The position numbers and the translations under genes were made by a program. Below, piece after piece: positions 1 through 9,274 of a stretch of DNA of 64,000 nt. Each line of letters starts with the position of its first letter. The first letter of the stretch is position 1. The DNA is taken from positions 682,001 through 746,000 of the forward strand of contig NZ_CP053833.1 in assembly GCF_013201935.1 (NCBI RefSeq), read 5' to 3'. This DNA is from Arcobacter cloacae. GTDB lineage: Bacteria > Campylobacterota > Campylobacteria > Campylobacterales > Arcobacteraceae. The notes under the pieces are model-generated. The model was given only the letters and a program-made list of their open reading frames with translations. It was not told the origin of the DNA and did not search any database.

Positions 1-718
1 CTATGAATTTACAACAAATCAAGGTGCTGTAAAAAATATGGCTCATACTTTAAAAACTGAAGATTGGAAAATAAAAATTGATGGTTTAGTTGAAAATCCT
101 ATGGAGATTGATTTAGATGATTTAACAAAAATGTTTCAATTAGAAGAGAGAATTTATAGATTTAGATGTGTTGAAGGTTGGTCTATGGTTGTTCCTTGGA
201 ATGGATTTTCTCTTTCTAGTTTAATAAAAAAAGTAAAACCACTTTCCAATGCAAAATATTTAAGGTTTGAAACTTTGGTTGACTCAAGCTCTTTTCCTGA
301 CCAAAAAAGTAAAATGTTTGCAGCTTTGGATTATCCTTATGTTGAAGGTTTAAGAATAGATGAAGCTATGAATGATTTGTCATTTTTGGCTATTGGATTA
401 TATGGTGAAAATTTACCAAAGCAAAACGGTGCGCCAATTAGATTAGTAGTTCCATGGAAATATGGTTTTAAATCTATAAAATCAATAGTAAAAATATCAT
501 TTGTTGAAAATGAACCTTTAAATACTTGGCAAAAAATGGCTTCAAATGAATATGGATTTTATGCAAATGTAAATCCAAATGTTGACCATCCAAGATGGTC
601 TCAAAAAAAAGAGAGAGTTTTAGGAAGTTTCTTAAAGCAAAACACTTTGATGTTTAATGGTTATGAAAATGAAGTAGCTTCTTTATATGCTGGTATGGAT
701 TTAAAAAAGAATTTTTAA
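1..718 (+). CDS. msrP: MsrP, periplasmic methionine sulfoxide reductase catalytic subunit (5' truncated)
   Basis: Molybdopterin-dependent subunit of the MsrPQ system, which reduces methionine sulfoxide in envelope proteins. The frame is open from base 2, so the gene began before the window. An ATG at 38 exists but is internal: upstream codons read [12 protein letters not shown], matching the family's N-terminal region, and the Tat signal must lie outside. Family signatures are [20 protein letters not shown], carrying the Cys that ligands molybdenum, then [29 protein letters not shown] and [15 protein letters not shown]. The C-terminus ([16 protein letters not shown]) is complete. Its stop overlaps the msrQ start by one base (TAATG), so the two genes form a translationally coupled pair. 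Assignment is from remembered family sequence and is firm. Confidence 0.95.
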   Translation, partial: YEFTTNQGAVKNMAHTLKTEDWKIKIDGLVENPMEIDLDDLTKMFQLEERIYRFRCVEGWSMVVPWNGFSLSSLIKKVKPLSNAKYLRFETLVDSSSFPDQKSKMFAALDYPYVEGLRIDEAMNDLSFLAIGLYGENLPKQNGAPIRLVVPWKYGFKSIKSIVKISFVENEPLNTWQKMASNEYGFYANVNPNVDHPRWSQKKERVLGSFLKQNTLMFNGYENEVASLYAGMDLKKNF

Positions 719-1278
719 TGAAAAGATTATTTATATATTTAGTTGCACTTTTACCTTTGGTTTATTTATCAATTAGACTATTTATATTTGAAAATGTTAA
801 TGACCCAATTAAATATATTTACACAATAACAGGAGCAACAGCAACTGTTATTTTGTTTTTTTCTATAATTATCTCTTTAATTAAAGAGAAAATAAATTTA
901 ATGAAATATCGAAAAGAAGTAGGTCTTTTAGGATTCTTTTATAGTTTTTTACATCTTTTAAATTTTATTATTTTTGATGCCTCTTTTGATTTGCTTTTTA
1001 TTTTAGAACAAACTTTAGAAAAGCCTTTTATTTATCTTGGAATGATTGCTTTTTTTATACTTTTATTTATGGCAATTACATCTACAAAACTATTATTTAA
1101 AAAATACAATAAATATCATAGATTTGTTTATTTATCATTGATTTTAATAACAATTCATTGGATAATGGCTCAAAAATCTTTAAATATTGAACAAATTATA
1201 TATATTATTATGATTTTAATTATTGGATATTATAAACTTTATCAATATATTTTAAGAAATAACAGACTCAATAATTAA
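718..1278 (+). CDS. msrQ: MsrQ, heme-binding membrane subunit of MsrPQ
   Basis: Inner-membrane b-type heme protein that passes quinone electrons to MsrP. The 186-residue product is almost wholly hydrophobic, with about five or six membrane segments. It carries the ferric-reductase-like order of the MsrQ family: GLLGFFYSFLHLLNF in the second half of the chain, then KYHRFVYLSLILITIHWIMA with two candidate heme His residues. The start overlaps the msrP stop (TAATG), which fixes the start and supports the pairing. Conservation is low, as usual for this subunit, so the call rests on topology, the His residues and the neighbour. Confidence 0.88.
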   Translation: MKRLFIYLVALLPLVYLSIRLFIFENVNDPIKYIYTITGATATVILFFSIIISLIKEKINLMKYRKEVGLLGFFYSFLHLLNFIIFDASFDLLFILEQTLEKPFIYLGMIAFFILLFMAITSTKLLFKKYNKYHRFVYLSLILITIHWIMAQKSLNIEQIIYIIMILIIGYYKLYQYILRNNRLNN

Positions 1279-1303
1279 ACTCCAAAAAAACACTTATATA
1301 AGG

Positions 1304-1309
1304 TATAAT
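1304..1309 (+). promoter_or_regulatory. -10 box of RND operon 1
   Basis: TATAAT preceded by AAGG, 28 bases before the adaptor ATG at 1337. This leaves a leader of about 20 bases containing the ribosome site AAAAAGGAAAG. No -35 hexamer is obvious, as is usual in Campylobacterota. No regulator gene or clear operator lies next to this operon. Confidence 0.55.
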
Positions 1310-1336
1310 ATTTCTAAAAGATAAAAAAGGAAAGTT

Positions 1337-2464
1337 ATGTCTTATAAAAATTTATCAAAACTGCCAATAGTTTTAATTTTATTGCTTGTTTTTTTGGGGT
1401 GTGAAAAAAAAGAAGAGAAAAAAGTTGAAACAAAAGAGATAAAAAAAATTGAAGTTGAAGTAAACAAAATAACAAAGAGTAATTATCCTATTTGGGTTAA
1501 TTTTTCAGGGAAAACTGAAGCTTTTAAAAATGTAGAAGTTACTTCAAGGGTTAGTGGAGAATTAAAAGAGATATATTTTAAAGCAGGAGATGAAGTAAAA
1601 AAAGATCAGCTTTTGTTTAAAATAGATGATAGTCAATATAAAGCAATTTTAGAGCAAAAAATAGCAGGGTTGCAAAAAGATGAAGCAAGTTTAAATCTTG
1701 CCATTTCAAATGTAAATAGATATAAACCTTTAGTAAAAGATGGTTTAGCTCCAAGAGAAAAATTAGATGAATTAGTTGCTACTCAAAAGCAACTTCAAGC
1801 TGTTGTAAATGCAAGTAAAGCAAGTATAAAACAAGCTAATTTAGATGTTGAATATACACAAATAAAAGCAACAATAGATGGAAAAGTTGGACAAAATCTT
1901 TTAGATGTTGGTAATTTAGTAAATGCAACTTCAACAGTTCTTACAAAAATTGTAGATTCTAAAAAATTATATGTTAATTTTAATCCAAGTGCAAATGAAG
2001 TCTCTTTGATTAAAAAATATAAATCACAAGATAATCCAACTGTAAAAGTAAAACTTGAAAATAATGACTCAATAGAATTAAAAGGAAGTATTGATTTTAT
2101 TGATAATACTACAAATCAATCAACAGGTACAGTTTTAATGAGAGCAATAATTGAAAATGAAGATAATATTATTTTCCCTGGAACTTTTGTTGAAATAAAA
2201 CTATTTATAACAGATGAAATCCCAGTTATTGCTGTTCATCCAAATACTTTAGGACAAAACCAACTGGGAACTTTTGTTTATGTTGTTAATACAGAAAATA
2301 AATTAGAAACAAGACAAGTAGAAATTCAATATAGTAATGAAGATATTGCAATAATAAAAAGTGGTTTAAATGAAGGTGATAATGTAGTTGTAAGTGATAT
2401 TACAAAACTTGGAAATGGAATATTAGTTAATGCTACTGTTGTAGAAAATAAAATTAAAAATTAG
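1337..2464 (+). CDS. RND efflux periplasmic adaptor (membrane fusion protein), lipoprotein
   Basis: Periplasmic adaptor of the AcrA/MexA type, linking an inner-membrane RND pump to an outer-membrane channel. The N-terminus is a lipoprotein signal with lipobox LVFLGC (Cys22), followed by a Lys/Glu-rich linker. The barrel-lipoyl portion has VEVTSRVSGELKEIYFKAGDEVKKDQLLF, quoted here only as a position near residues 66-94. A coiled-coil hairpin follows (about 100-170), then the second lipoyl half TQIKATIDGKVGQNLLDVG. Length (375 residues) is normal. It is the first gene of a three-gene operon, with 9 bases to the pump gene. Substrate cannot be read from sequence. Confidence 0.93.
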   Translation: MSYKNLSKLPIVLILLLVFLGCEKKEEKKVETKEIKKIEVEVNKITKSNYPIWVNFSGKTEAFKNVEVTSRVSGELKEIYFKAGDEVKKDQLLFKIDDSQYKAILEQKIAGLQKDEASLNLAISNVNRYKPLVKDGLAPREKLDELVATQKQLQAVVNASKASIKQANLDVEYTQIKATIDGKVGQNLLDVGNLVNATSTVLTKIVDSKKLYVNFNPSANEVSLIKKYKSQDNPTVKVKLENNDSIELKGSIDFIDNTTNQSTGTVLMRAIIENEDNIIFPGTFVEIKLFITDEIPVIAVHPNTLGQNQLGTFVYVVNTENKLETRQVEIQYSNEDIAIIKSGLNEGDNVVVSDITKLGNGILVNATVVENKIKN

Positions 2465-2473
2465 GATTATAAA

Positions 2474-5400
2474 ATGTTTTCAATATTTTTTATAAAACGT
2501 CCTATTTTTGCAAAAGTTATCTCAATTTTTATTGTAATAGTGGGATTAATAGCTCTTTATTCTTTACCCGTTGCTCAATTTCCTCAAATCACTCCACCAA
2601 CTATTCAAGTAAGTGCTAAATATATAGGTGGAAGTGCTGATGCTGTTGAAAATTCGGTTACAAGAGTTTTAGAAGAGCAGTTAAATGGTGTTGAAGGTAT
2701 GATTTATATGGATTCAACTTCTTCATCAGATGGAAGTTCTACAATAAATTTATATTTTCAAACGGGATATGATTTAAATACAGCTGCTATTGATGTACAA
2801 AATAGAGTAACTTTAGCAACACCTAGTTTACCTGATAGTGTAAAACAGCAAGGTGTAACAACAAAGAAAAAATCTACTTCTATGGTACAAATCTTGACTT
2901 TAAAATCAGATGACCCTTTACATGATGCTTTGTTTTTATCAAATTTTGCAAGTTTAAATATTGTTGAAGAGTTAAAAAGAATAGATGGAATAGGAGATGT
3001 TCAAAATCTAGGAGAGAGAAAATACTCTATGCGAATTTGGATTAATCCTGATAAATTATCAAATTTAGGACTTAATGTAAATCAAGTGGCAAATGCTATA
3101 AAAGAACAAAATCTTCAAGCAGCACTTGGAACTATAGGTGCTTCTCCTATTGATGCTTTAAATAAATTCCAATATACATTAACTTCAAAAACAAGATTAA
3201 GTTCTCAAAAAGAGTTTGAAGATATTATCGTAAAAGAGAATAGTGATGGAAGTAAAGTAAGAATAAAAGATATTGCAAGGGTTGAATTAGGAGCAGAAAA
3301 TTACGCTTGGAGTGCAACTTTAAACAATAATCCAACAGCACTATTAGGAATCTATCAACTTCCTGGAGCTAATGCTTTGGATGTTGCAAAAAAAGTTGAA
3401 GAAAAGATAGATGAACTATCAAAAAGATTCCCTCAAGGTTTAAAAGTTGAAGCAACTTATGATACAACAAAGTTTGTTGAGGTATCTATAAAAGAGGTTA
3501 TTATAACTCTTTTTGAAGCTTTAGCTTTAGTTTTATTTGTTGTATATTTCTTTTTGCAATCATTTAGAACAACTATTATTCCAGCTATTGCAATTCCTGT
3601 ATCTTTAATAGGAACTTTTGCTTTATTAATGGCTATGAATTTTTCTATTAATACCTTAACTCTTTTTGGTCTTATTTTAGCAATTGGTATTGTTGTTGAT
3701 GATGCAATTATAGTAGTTGAAAATGTTGAAAGTAACCTAGAAAGAAATCCTGATATTAGTTTAAAAGAGGCAACTACAAGTGCTATGAAAGAGGTTTTCG
3801 CACCAATTATTTCTACAACATTAGTACTATTAGCAGTATTTGTTCCTGTTACTTTTATTCCTGGAATTTCAGGTGCTTTATACCAACAATTTGCTCTTAC
3901 AATAGCCTTTGCTGTAATAATTTCATCGATAAATGCACTAACTTTATCACCTGCTTTATGTGCCACTATTTTGAGAAGAAAAAAAGAAAAGGATAAAAAG
4001 AATTTTATTTTTACAGCTTTTGATAATGCTTTAGATAGATTTAAAATAGTTTATGAAAGTTTTTTAAGAAAGTTAATCAAATTTTGGTATGTTGTTGTAC
4101 TTATATATATTTTATTATTAGGTGCTACATATTTTGTATTTAAAGTATTACCAACTGGATTTATTCCTGATGAAGACCAAGGAACACTTTTAGCTTCTGT
4201 ATCATTACAAGCTGGTACAACTTTAAGTGTTAGTGAGGAAGTTACTAAAAAAGTTACTGAAATTATCAAAAATACGCAAGGTGTAAAAGATGTTTTAACA
4301 ATTACTGGATTTAGTATAATAACAGGAGCAATTGACTCTTCAAATGCTACTATATTTATAGTTCTTGATGATTGGGAAGATAGACAAAGTGAGCAAACAT
4401 CAATAAAAGCAATTACAGATTCCATAAATCAAAAAGCAAATGAACAGATAAATAATGCAAGTGTTAGAGTATTTAATATGCCTTCAATTCCAGGACTTTC
4501 AGCAGTTGGTGGTTTTGAGTTAAAACTACAAAATTTATCAGCTATGCCAATAGCTGAATTTGAATCTTATGCAAATGATTTTATTGAAAAATTAAATGAA
4601 GATAAAGCAATTATGATGGCATATACTTCATTTAATAGTAGTTATCCTCAATATTATGTGGATATAAATAGAGATAAAGTTTCAGCTTTAAATATAAAAT
4701 TAAATGATGTTTTCTCTGTTTTACAAAGTTATTTGGGGTCTTTATATGTAAATGATTTTAATAAATATGGAAAAACATATAGAGTTTATATTCAAGCTGA
4801 TCAAAATTTTAGGTCGAATAAAAATTCAATTGAAAACTATTTTGTTCAAAATAAAGATGGAGAAAATGTTCCTTTAAGCACTATTGTAAATATAAAACAA
4901 GTAAGTGGAGTAAATACAATCACTCATTTTAATTCATATCAAAGTATTGCAATAAATGGTATTCATAATATCAAAGAGGGATATAGTTCAGGTGATGCTA
5001 TAAAAGCATTGGAAAAAATTGCTCAAACGCAGTTACCAAGCACTATTGGTTATGAATTATCAGGAATGAGTTTACAAGAAAAAGAAGCAGGAAATGCAGC
5101 TGTTTATATTTTTGCATTATCACTTTTAATGGTATTTTTATTCTTAGCTGCTCAATATGAATCTTGGATGATGCCTTTGATGATTATGTTACCAATTCCA
5201 GCTGTTATGTTTGGGGCATTAGGTGCTAATATGTTTGCTGGTTTATTAAATAATACATATACTCAAATAGGTCTTGTTTTATTAATAGGGATGTCCTCTA
5301 AAAATGCTATTTTGATTATAGAATTTGCAAAAGAGCTAAGAGAAAAAGGTGAAACTATAGTAGAGGCTGCAATAAAAGCTTCTATTTTGAGATTAAGAGC

Positions 5401-5617
5401 CATTTTAATGACAATTTTTTCTTTTTTATTAGGAATTTTACCTTTAGTATTTGCAAGTGGTGCGGGAGCTGTTTCAAGACAATCATTAGGTACAGCTGTT
5501 TTTGGTGGAATGATAATGTCTACAATATTAACTTTACTTTTAACACCAATTTTATTTGTAATTTTACAAAGATTAAGAGAAAGAAAAAATAATAGCGAGG
5601 AAATAAAAAATGTTTAA
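2474..5617 (+). CDS. RND multidrug efflux pump permease, AcrB/MexB (HAE1) type
   Basis: Proton-driven inner-membrane transporter of 1047 residues, the full HAE1 length. It opens with MFSIFFIKRPIFAKVI, a typical N-terminal helix, and then the porter-domain motif VAQFPQITPPTIQVSA. Transmembrane helix 4 carries the proton-relay pair in GIVVDDAIIVVENVE (Asp near residues 408-409). The partner Lys lies in GMSSKNAILIIEFAK, near residue 942. Both halves of the duplicated fold are present. The end overlaps the next gene (channel protein) by eight bases, so all three components are probably co-translated. By family this exports hydrophobic compounds such as drugs or bile salts. Confidence 0.95.
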   Translation: MFSIFFIKRPIFAKVISIFIVIVGLIALYSLPVAQFPQITPPTIQVSAKYIGGSADAVENSVTRVLEEQLNGVEGMIYMDSTSSSDGSSTINLYFQTGYDLNTAAIDVQNRVTLATPSLPDSVKQQGVTTKKKSTSMVQILTLKSDDPLHDALFLSNFASLNIVEELKRIDGIGDVQNLGERKYSMRIWINPDKLSNLGLNVNQVANAIKEQNLQAALGTIGASPIDALNKFQYTLTSKTRLSSQKEFEDIIVKENSDGSKVRIKDIARVELGAENYAWSATLNNNPTALLGIYQLPGANALDVAKKVEEKIDELSKRFPQGLKVEATYDTTKFVEVSIKEVIITLFEALALVLFVVYFFLQSFRTTIIPAIAIPVSLIGTFALLMAMNFSINTLTLFGLILAIGIVVDDAIIVVENVESNLERNPDISLKEATTSAMKEVFAPIISTTLVLLAVFVPVTFIPGISGALYQQFALTIAFAVIISSINALTLSPALCATILRRKKEKDKKNFIFTAFDNALDRFKIVYESFLRKLIKFWYVVVLIYILLLGATYFVFKVLPTGFIPDEDQGTLLASVSLQAGTTLSVSEEVTKKVTEIIKNTQGVKDVLTITGFSIITGAIDSSNATIFIVLDDWEDRQSEQTSIKAITDSINQKANEQINNASVRVFNMPSIPGLSAVGGFELKLQNLSAMPIAEFESYANDFIEKLNEDKAIMMAYTSFNSSYPQYYVDINRDKVSALNIKLNDVFSVLQSYLGSLYVNDFNKYGKTYRVYIQADQNFRSNKNSIENYFVQNKDGENVPLSTIVNIKQVSGVNTITHFNSYQSIAINGIHNIKEGYSSGDAIKALEKIAQTQLPSTIGYELSGMSLQEKEAGNAAVYIFALSLLMVFLFLAAQYESWMMPLMIMLPIPAVMFGALGANMFAGLLNNTYTQIGLVLLIGMSSKNAILIIEFAKELREKGETIVEAAIKASILRLRAILMTIFSFLLGILPLVFASGAGAVSRQSLGTAVFGGMIMSTILTLLLTPILFVILQRLRERKNNSEEIKNV

Positions 5618-6899
5618 GAAAAAAAGAGTAATTTCATCAATTTGTGCGATTTTTTTATTTTCAAATTTAAATGCTAAAGATATTTTACTTGAAGAGTTGA
5701 TAAATACAGCTATACAAAACAATAGCAATATAAAAATAAGTAAATATAAAGAAGAGATAAAAGATGCAAATTATGAAAGTAGCAAAGCAGGTTATTTACC
5801 AAGAGTATCTGCTGTAGGTGAGGTTACTAAATATGATATTAAAGGAAGTAATTCAAATCAAGTTGAAGATAATGTGACAGGTTTTAGTCTAAGTGCAAAT
5901 CAACTAATATATGATTTTGGTAAAACTTCAAATATTATTGATTCTGCTAAAGAGGATTATCTGGCTTCAAATTTTGAAACTGTAAAAAATATATCTTTTA
6001 CAGTTTTAAAAATAAAAGAGGCTTATTATAATATTTTGAGTAGTTTTCAACAAATAAATCTGGCAAAAGAATCAATTAAAATAGATGAATTACATTTAGT
6101 TCAAGCTGAAAAATATTATAAAGCAGGAGTTCGAACACTTATTGATGTTACAGATGCACAACTTAAATTATCAAATTCAAAACTTGAATTAATTCAAGCT
6201 CAATACAATCTAAAAAACGCCCAAACCAAACTAATTTCTATTTTAGGTATAGATGAAACTCAAAAAATTGATATTAAAAATGCTCAAGAAATTACATCTT
6301 TAGCAAAGAGTTTGGAAGTGACTAATTTACAATTAGAAAATCTTTTAAGTAAAGGATATGAAAACAGACCTGAACTTAAAATGTTTGAAAAACAAATAAA
6401 TGCACAAAAATTAAAACTAAAAAGTAATAGAGCTGAATACTATCCAAGAGTAGATTTTGATGCGACATATAGTGATAAAGATTCAGATAAAATTACAAGT
6501 GTGGATGTTAGACAAGCAACAGCAGGAGTTTATTTGAAATGGGATTTATATACAGGTGATTCAACTCAAGCAAATATAAAAAGTTCGCTTGCTAGTTTAA
6601 ATAGTTTAAAACAGCAATTAACTCAAGAAAAACTACAAATAAAAGAGGATATTACAAACGCTTATTTTAAATTAAAAGAGAGTGAAGAGAGTATAAATAT
6701 AGCTCTTTTAAGTGTAGATTTATCTACTGTTAAACTTGATTTGGCAAATAAAAGATATCAAGCTGGATTAAATGATTTAGTTGAATTAAATGAATCAAAG
6801 CTTCAATACACACAAGCTAAAAGTAATCTTATAAATACTTATTATAGTTACTTAAGTTCAAAAGCAAATTTAGATTATGCAATTGGAGTTATTTATTAA
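5610..6899 (+). CDS. TolC-family outer-membrane efflux channel
   Basis: Outer-membrane channel of the tripartite pump, 429 residues. It has a signal peptide ending near SNLNA, followed by the duplicated TolC repeat (LLEELINTAIQNNSNIKISKY in the first half; LLSKGYENRPELKMFEKQI in the second). Long Gln/Lys/Asn-rich coiled-coil stretches follow, and the repeat ends include YKAGVRTLIDVTDAQ and YQAGLNDLVELNESK, the paired turns seen in TolC proteins. No lipobox Cys is present. It overlaps the pump gene by eight bases. A sequence downstream of the stop looks like the promoter of a separate small RNA, not an operon terminator. Confidence 0.93.
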   Translation: MFKKKRVISSICAIFLFSNLNAKDILLEELINTAIQNNSNIKISKYKEEIKDANYESSKAGYLPRVSAVGEVTKYDIKGSNSNQVEDNVTGFSLSANQLIYDFGKTSNIIDSAKEDYLASNFETVKNISFTVLKIKEAYYNILSSFQQINLAKESIKIDELHLVQAEKYYKAGVRTLIDVTDAQLKLSNSKLELIQAQYNLKNAQTKLISILGIDETQKIDIKNAQEITSLAKSLEVTNLQLENLLSKGYENRPELKMFEKQINAQKLKLKSNRAEYYPRVDFDATYSDKDSDKITSVDVRQATAGVYLKWDLYTGDSTQANIKSSLASLNSLKQQLTQEKLQIKEDITNAYFKLKESEESINIALLSVDLSTVKLDLANKRYQAGLNDLVELNESKLQYTQAKSNLINTYYSYLSSKANLDYAIGVIY

Positions 6900-6960
6900 T
6901 AAAATTATCAAGTTAACCCTTTGTTAATTTTGTATTAGATTTTAGTTAATTATAAATTAT

Positions 6961-6966
6961 TATAAT
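6961..6966 (+). promoter_or_regulatory. -10 box of candidate small RNA
   Basis: TATAAT in a T-rich context, about seven bases before the first base of a three-hairpin non-coding stretch that ends in a strong terminator. No open frame of useful length starts downstream of it before the terminator. This makes it a promoter for an RNA rather than for the helicase gene at 7178. Confidence 0.5.
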
Positions 6967-6971
6967 TTCCT

Positions 6972-7098
6972 TATAGATAAGTTGACGCAGCGACTTATTT
7001 ATACCTAGTATTTTTAAGATAGATTTCTTAAATAGATAATTTTTTATGTTTCCTTGTGTGAAGAAGGATGCCTCTCCCCCAAATAGGCATCCTTTTTT
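6972..7098 (+). ncRNA. Candidate small RNA of about 125 nt with C-rich terminator loop
   Basis: The stretch between the channel gene and the helicase gene has no gene but is clearly structured. A first hairpin pairs ATAAGT with ACTTAT (6975-6980 with 6991-6996). A second pairs TTTAAGA (7013-7019) with TCTTAAA (7026-7032). The third is a GC-rich terminator, AAGGATGCCT (7064-7073) with AGGCATCCTT (7085-7094), followed by T residues. The terminator loop contains CTCCCCC, a run of C that could pair with G-rich ribosome sites. TCCTT just upstream (7051-7055) can also pair with AAGGA of the terminator arm, which would give an alternative fold. I cannot assign it to a known RNA family; 6S, SRP RNA and tmRNA motifs were looked for and not seen. 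Confidence 0.55.
7064..7098 (+). terminator. Strong intrinsic terminator of the candidate small RNA
   Basis: Ten-base-pair perfect stem AAGGATGCCT/AGGCATCCTT with loop CTCCCCCAAAT and a T tract. It is the most GC-rich non-coding element in the region. It lies 80 bases before the helicase start, so it is not that gene's own terminator. Confidence 0.85.
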
Positions 7099-7177
7099 AT
7101 TTTCAATCTCCCTTAATTCTATTATGATACTATTCTAAAATGATTAAACCTATAAAATACAAAACTAAATAAATCCC

Positions 7178-9226
7178 ATGCCTTTATCAAATTTAAATCA
7201 AGAACAGCTAGAAGCGGCAACTTGTCCTTATGGCTATAATCTAATAATAGCAAGTGCTGGAACAGGAAAAACATCAACGATTGTTGGAAGAATAGCAAGT
7301 TTAATAAACAAAGGTGTTAAACCAAATCAGATATTACTTTTAACTTTTACAAATAAAGCAGCAGCAGAAATGGTAGCAAGAGTTGCTAAATTTTTTGGAA
7401 AAGATATAGCAAAACAGATTATGGCAGGAACTTTTCATTCTGTTTCATACAAACTTCTTAAAGAATTAAATATAAACATTACTTTAAAACAGCCAAATGA
7501 GTTAAAGACACTTTTTAAATCTATATATGAAAAAAGAGTTTTTTTTGAAAGAGATGATGAAGCTTCTCCTTATGATGGTGGATATTTGTATGATATGTAC
7601 TCTTTATATCTAAACTCAAATGATGGAGAAGATTTTGCATCTTGGATAAAATCTAAAAATCCAAATCATGAAATTTATACTTTGATTTATGAAGATGTGG
7701 TTGCTGAATTTAATGAATTAAAAGCTAAGTACGGATATGTAAATTTTGATGATTTATTAACTACAATGCTCGAGATTTTAAGAGAAAAAGAGTTTGATTT
7801 TAAAGAAATCTTAGTAGATGAATATCAAGATACAAATCCACTTCAAGGAAGATTACTTGATGGATTTAAACCAAAATCACTTTTTTGTGTAGGTGATTAT
7901 GACCAAAGTATTTATGCTTTTAATGGTTCTGATATTGGAATTATCTCTACTTTTGTAAAAAGATATGAAAATGCAAGAGTTTTTACTTTAAGAAAAAACT
8001 ATCGTTCAACTAAACCAATATTAGATTTAGCAACAAAAGTTATCGAGTATAATGAAAGAGTTTACGAAAAAAAATTAGAAGTAGTAAGAAATGAGACAGA
8101 ACATAAGCCAAAATTGTTAGCTTTTAATGAACTTTTTTCACAATATGAATATATTTCTGAACTTATTTCAAAAAGTGAAACACCACATAGTGAAATAGCT
8201 ATTATTTATAGAAATAATTCAAGTGCTGATGGAATAGAAGCAAATTTAAGAGAGTTTTCAATTCCAGCACGTAGAAAAGGTGGAATGAGTTTTTTTGATT
8301 CGGTTGAAGTTAAATTCATACTTGATGTTTTAGTAATGCAATTATCACATAACGATATGATGGCATTTATTCATATAGTTGAACATGGAAAAGGAATAGG
8401 AAAAGCAATTGCAAAAGATATTTTTGATGCATTAATAAAGTTAGGAGATGGTGATTTGTTAAAAGGATTTTTTCATCCAAGAGATGATATTAAAAATCCA
8501 TACGAAAATGGAAAGATAAAAAATCAACAATTAGGACTATTTGATGATTTTGTTGAATTAGGTTCTATTTCAAAATTTAAAGATTGTAATTTTGAAGAGG
8601 CATTTTTAGGAAATCCAATTTTAAAACATCCAAAATTAAATGTTGATGGAGGAAAATATCTTTATGATATTTATCTATTGATGAAACATTTAAGAAGAAC
8701 AAAAAATCCAGAAACATTAGTCGGAAATATTATTTCATCTATGGCTTATTCAAAGTTAAAGGATTTTTTATCTACAAAACGAGCAACTCAAAAAGATGGA
8801 ACAATTAATCCAATGCAAAAAACAAAAGCCTTAGCAAAAATAAATAGAAAAGGTATGCTTTTAAAAAATTTATCAAGAAATTTTAATGACCTCTCAAAAT
8901 TTATAAACTCTATGATTTTAGGTGGAAGTGAAATGAGTGAAGGAGATGGTGTAAATCTTCTTTCAATTCATGCTAGTAAGGGATTAGAGTTTAAAGAGGT
9001 TTATGTTATTGATTTAATGGATGGAAGATTTCCAAATCGAAAACTTATGAGTAAAGGTGGAAGTATAGAAGAAGAGAGACGTCTTTTTTATGTAGCAGTT
9101 ACAAGAGCAAAAGATATTTTGTATCTATCTTACGCTAAATATGACAAAATAAAAAAGATGACTTTTGTTGCAAGTCCATTTTTAAAAGAGGCTGGAATGA
9201 TAATAAAAGATTCTGATGAATCTTAA
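7178..9226 (+). CDS. UvrD/Rep-type superfamily 1 DNA helicase
   Basis: ATP-dependent 3'-5' DNA helicase, 682 residues. The Q-motif region LNQEQLEAAT is followed by Walker A in IASAGTGKTSTI (about 24-35). Motif Ia is LLTFTNKAAAEM, motif II is LVDEYQDTNPLQ, motif III is VGDYDQSIYAFNGSD and motif IV is LRKNYRSTKPIL. Motifs V and VI near the C-terminus are LLSIHASKGLEF and EERRLFYVAVTRAKD. All motifs are intact. Short length and the Campylobacterota context fit the Rep/UvrD-like enzyme of that group, used in repair or replication restart. No clear ribosome site precedes the ATG (AATAAATCCC), so translation may be weak or the mRNA leader short. Confidence 0.93.
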   Translation: MPLSNLNQEQLEAATCPYGYNLIIASAGTGKTSTIVGRIASLINKGVKPNQILLLTFTNKAAAEMVARVAKFFGKDIAKQIMAGTFHSVSYKLLKELNINITLKQPNELKTLFKSIYEKRVFFERDDEASPYDGGYLYDMYSLYLNSNDGEDFASWIKSKNPNHEIYTLIYEDVVAEFNELKAKYGYVNFDDLLTTMLEILREKEFDFKEILVDEYQDTNPLQGRLLDGFKPKSLFCVGDYDQSIYAFNGSDIGIISTFVKRYENARVFTLRKNYRSTKPILDLATKVIEYNERVYEKKLEVVRNETEHKPKLLAFNELFSQYEYISELISKSETPHSEIAIIYRNNSSADGIEANLREFSIPARRKGGMSFFDSVEVKFILDVLVMQLSHNDMMAFIHIVEHGKGIGKAIAKDIFDALIKLGDGDLLKGFFHPRDDIKNPYENGKIKNQQLGLFDDFVELGSISKFKDCNFEEAFLGNPILKHPKLNVDGGKYLYDIYLLMKHLRRTKNPETLVGNIISSMAYSKLKDFLSTKRATQKDGTINPMQKTKALAKINRKGMLLKNLSRNFNDLSKFINSMILGGSEMSEGDGVNLLSIHASKGLEFKEVYVIDLMDGRFPNRKLMSKGGSIEEERRLFYVAVTRAKDILYLSYAKYDKIKKMTFVASPFLKEAGMIIKDSDES

Positions 9227-9238
9227 GTTTAAGACAAA

Positions 9239-9244
9239 TATAAT
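9239..9244 (+). promoter_or_regulatory. -10 box of Kef-type antiporter gene
   Basis: TATAAT 31 bases before the ATG at 9275, with a ribosome site TTAGGAAG in between. No -35 element is evident. Confidence 0.45.
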
Positions 9245-9274
9245 AGAATATAAATATTTTTTTTTAGGAAGAAA

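Noticed and set aside
3457-4425. Long minus-strand open frames opposite the first RND pump gene (169 and 124 codons)
   Set aside because: They lie wholly inside the pump gene, have no ribosome site and show skewed composition. They are shadows of the coding strand.
6900-7177. 6S RNA, SRP RNA or tmRNA in the gap before the helicase gene
   Set aside because: None of the hallmark motifs was found (no GGAA-type SRP tip with its conserved internal loop, no CCA-ended tRNA-like domain, no long central bubble). It is therefore left as an unassigned small RNA.
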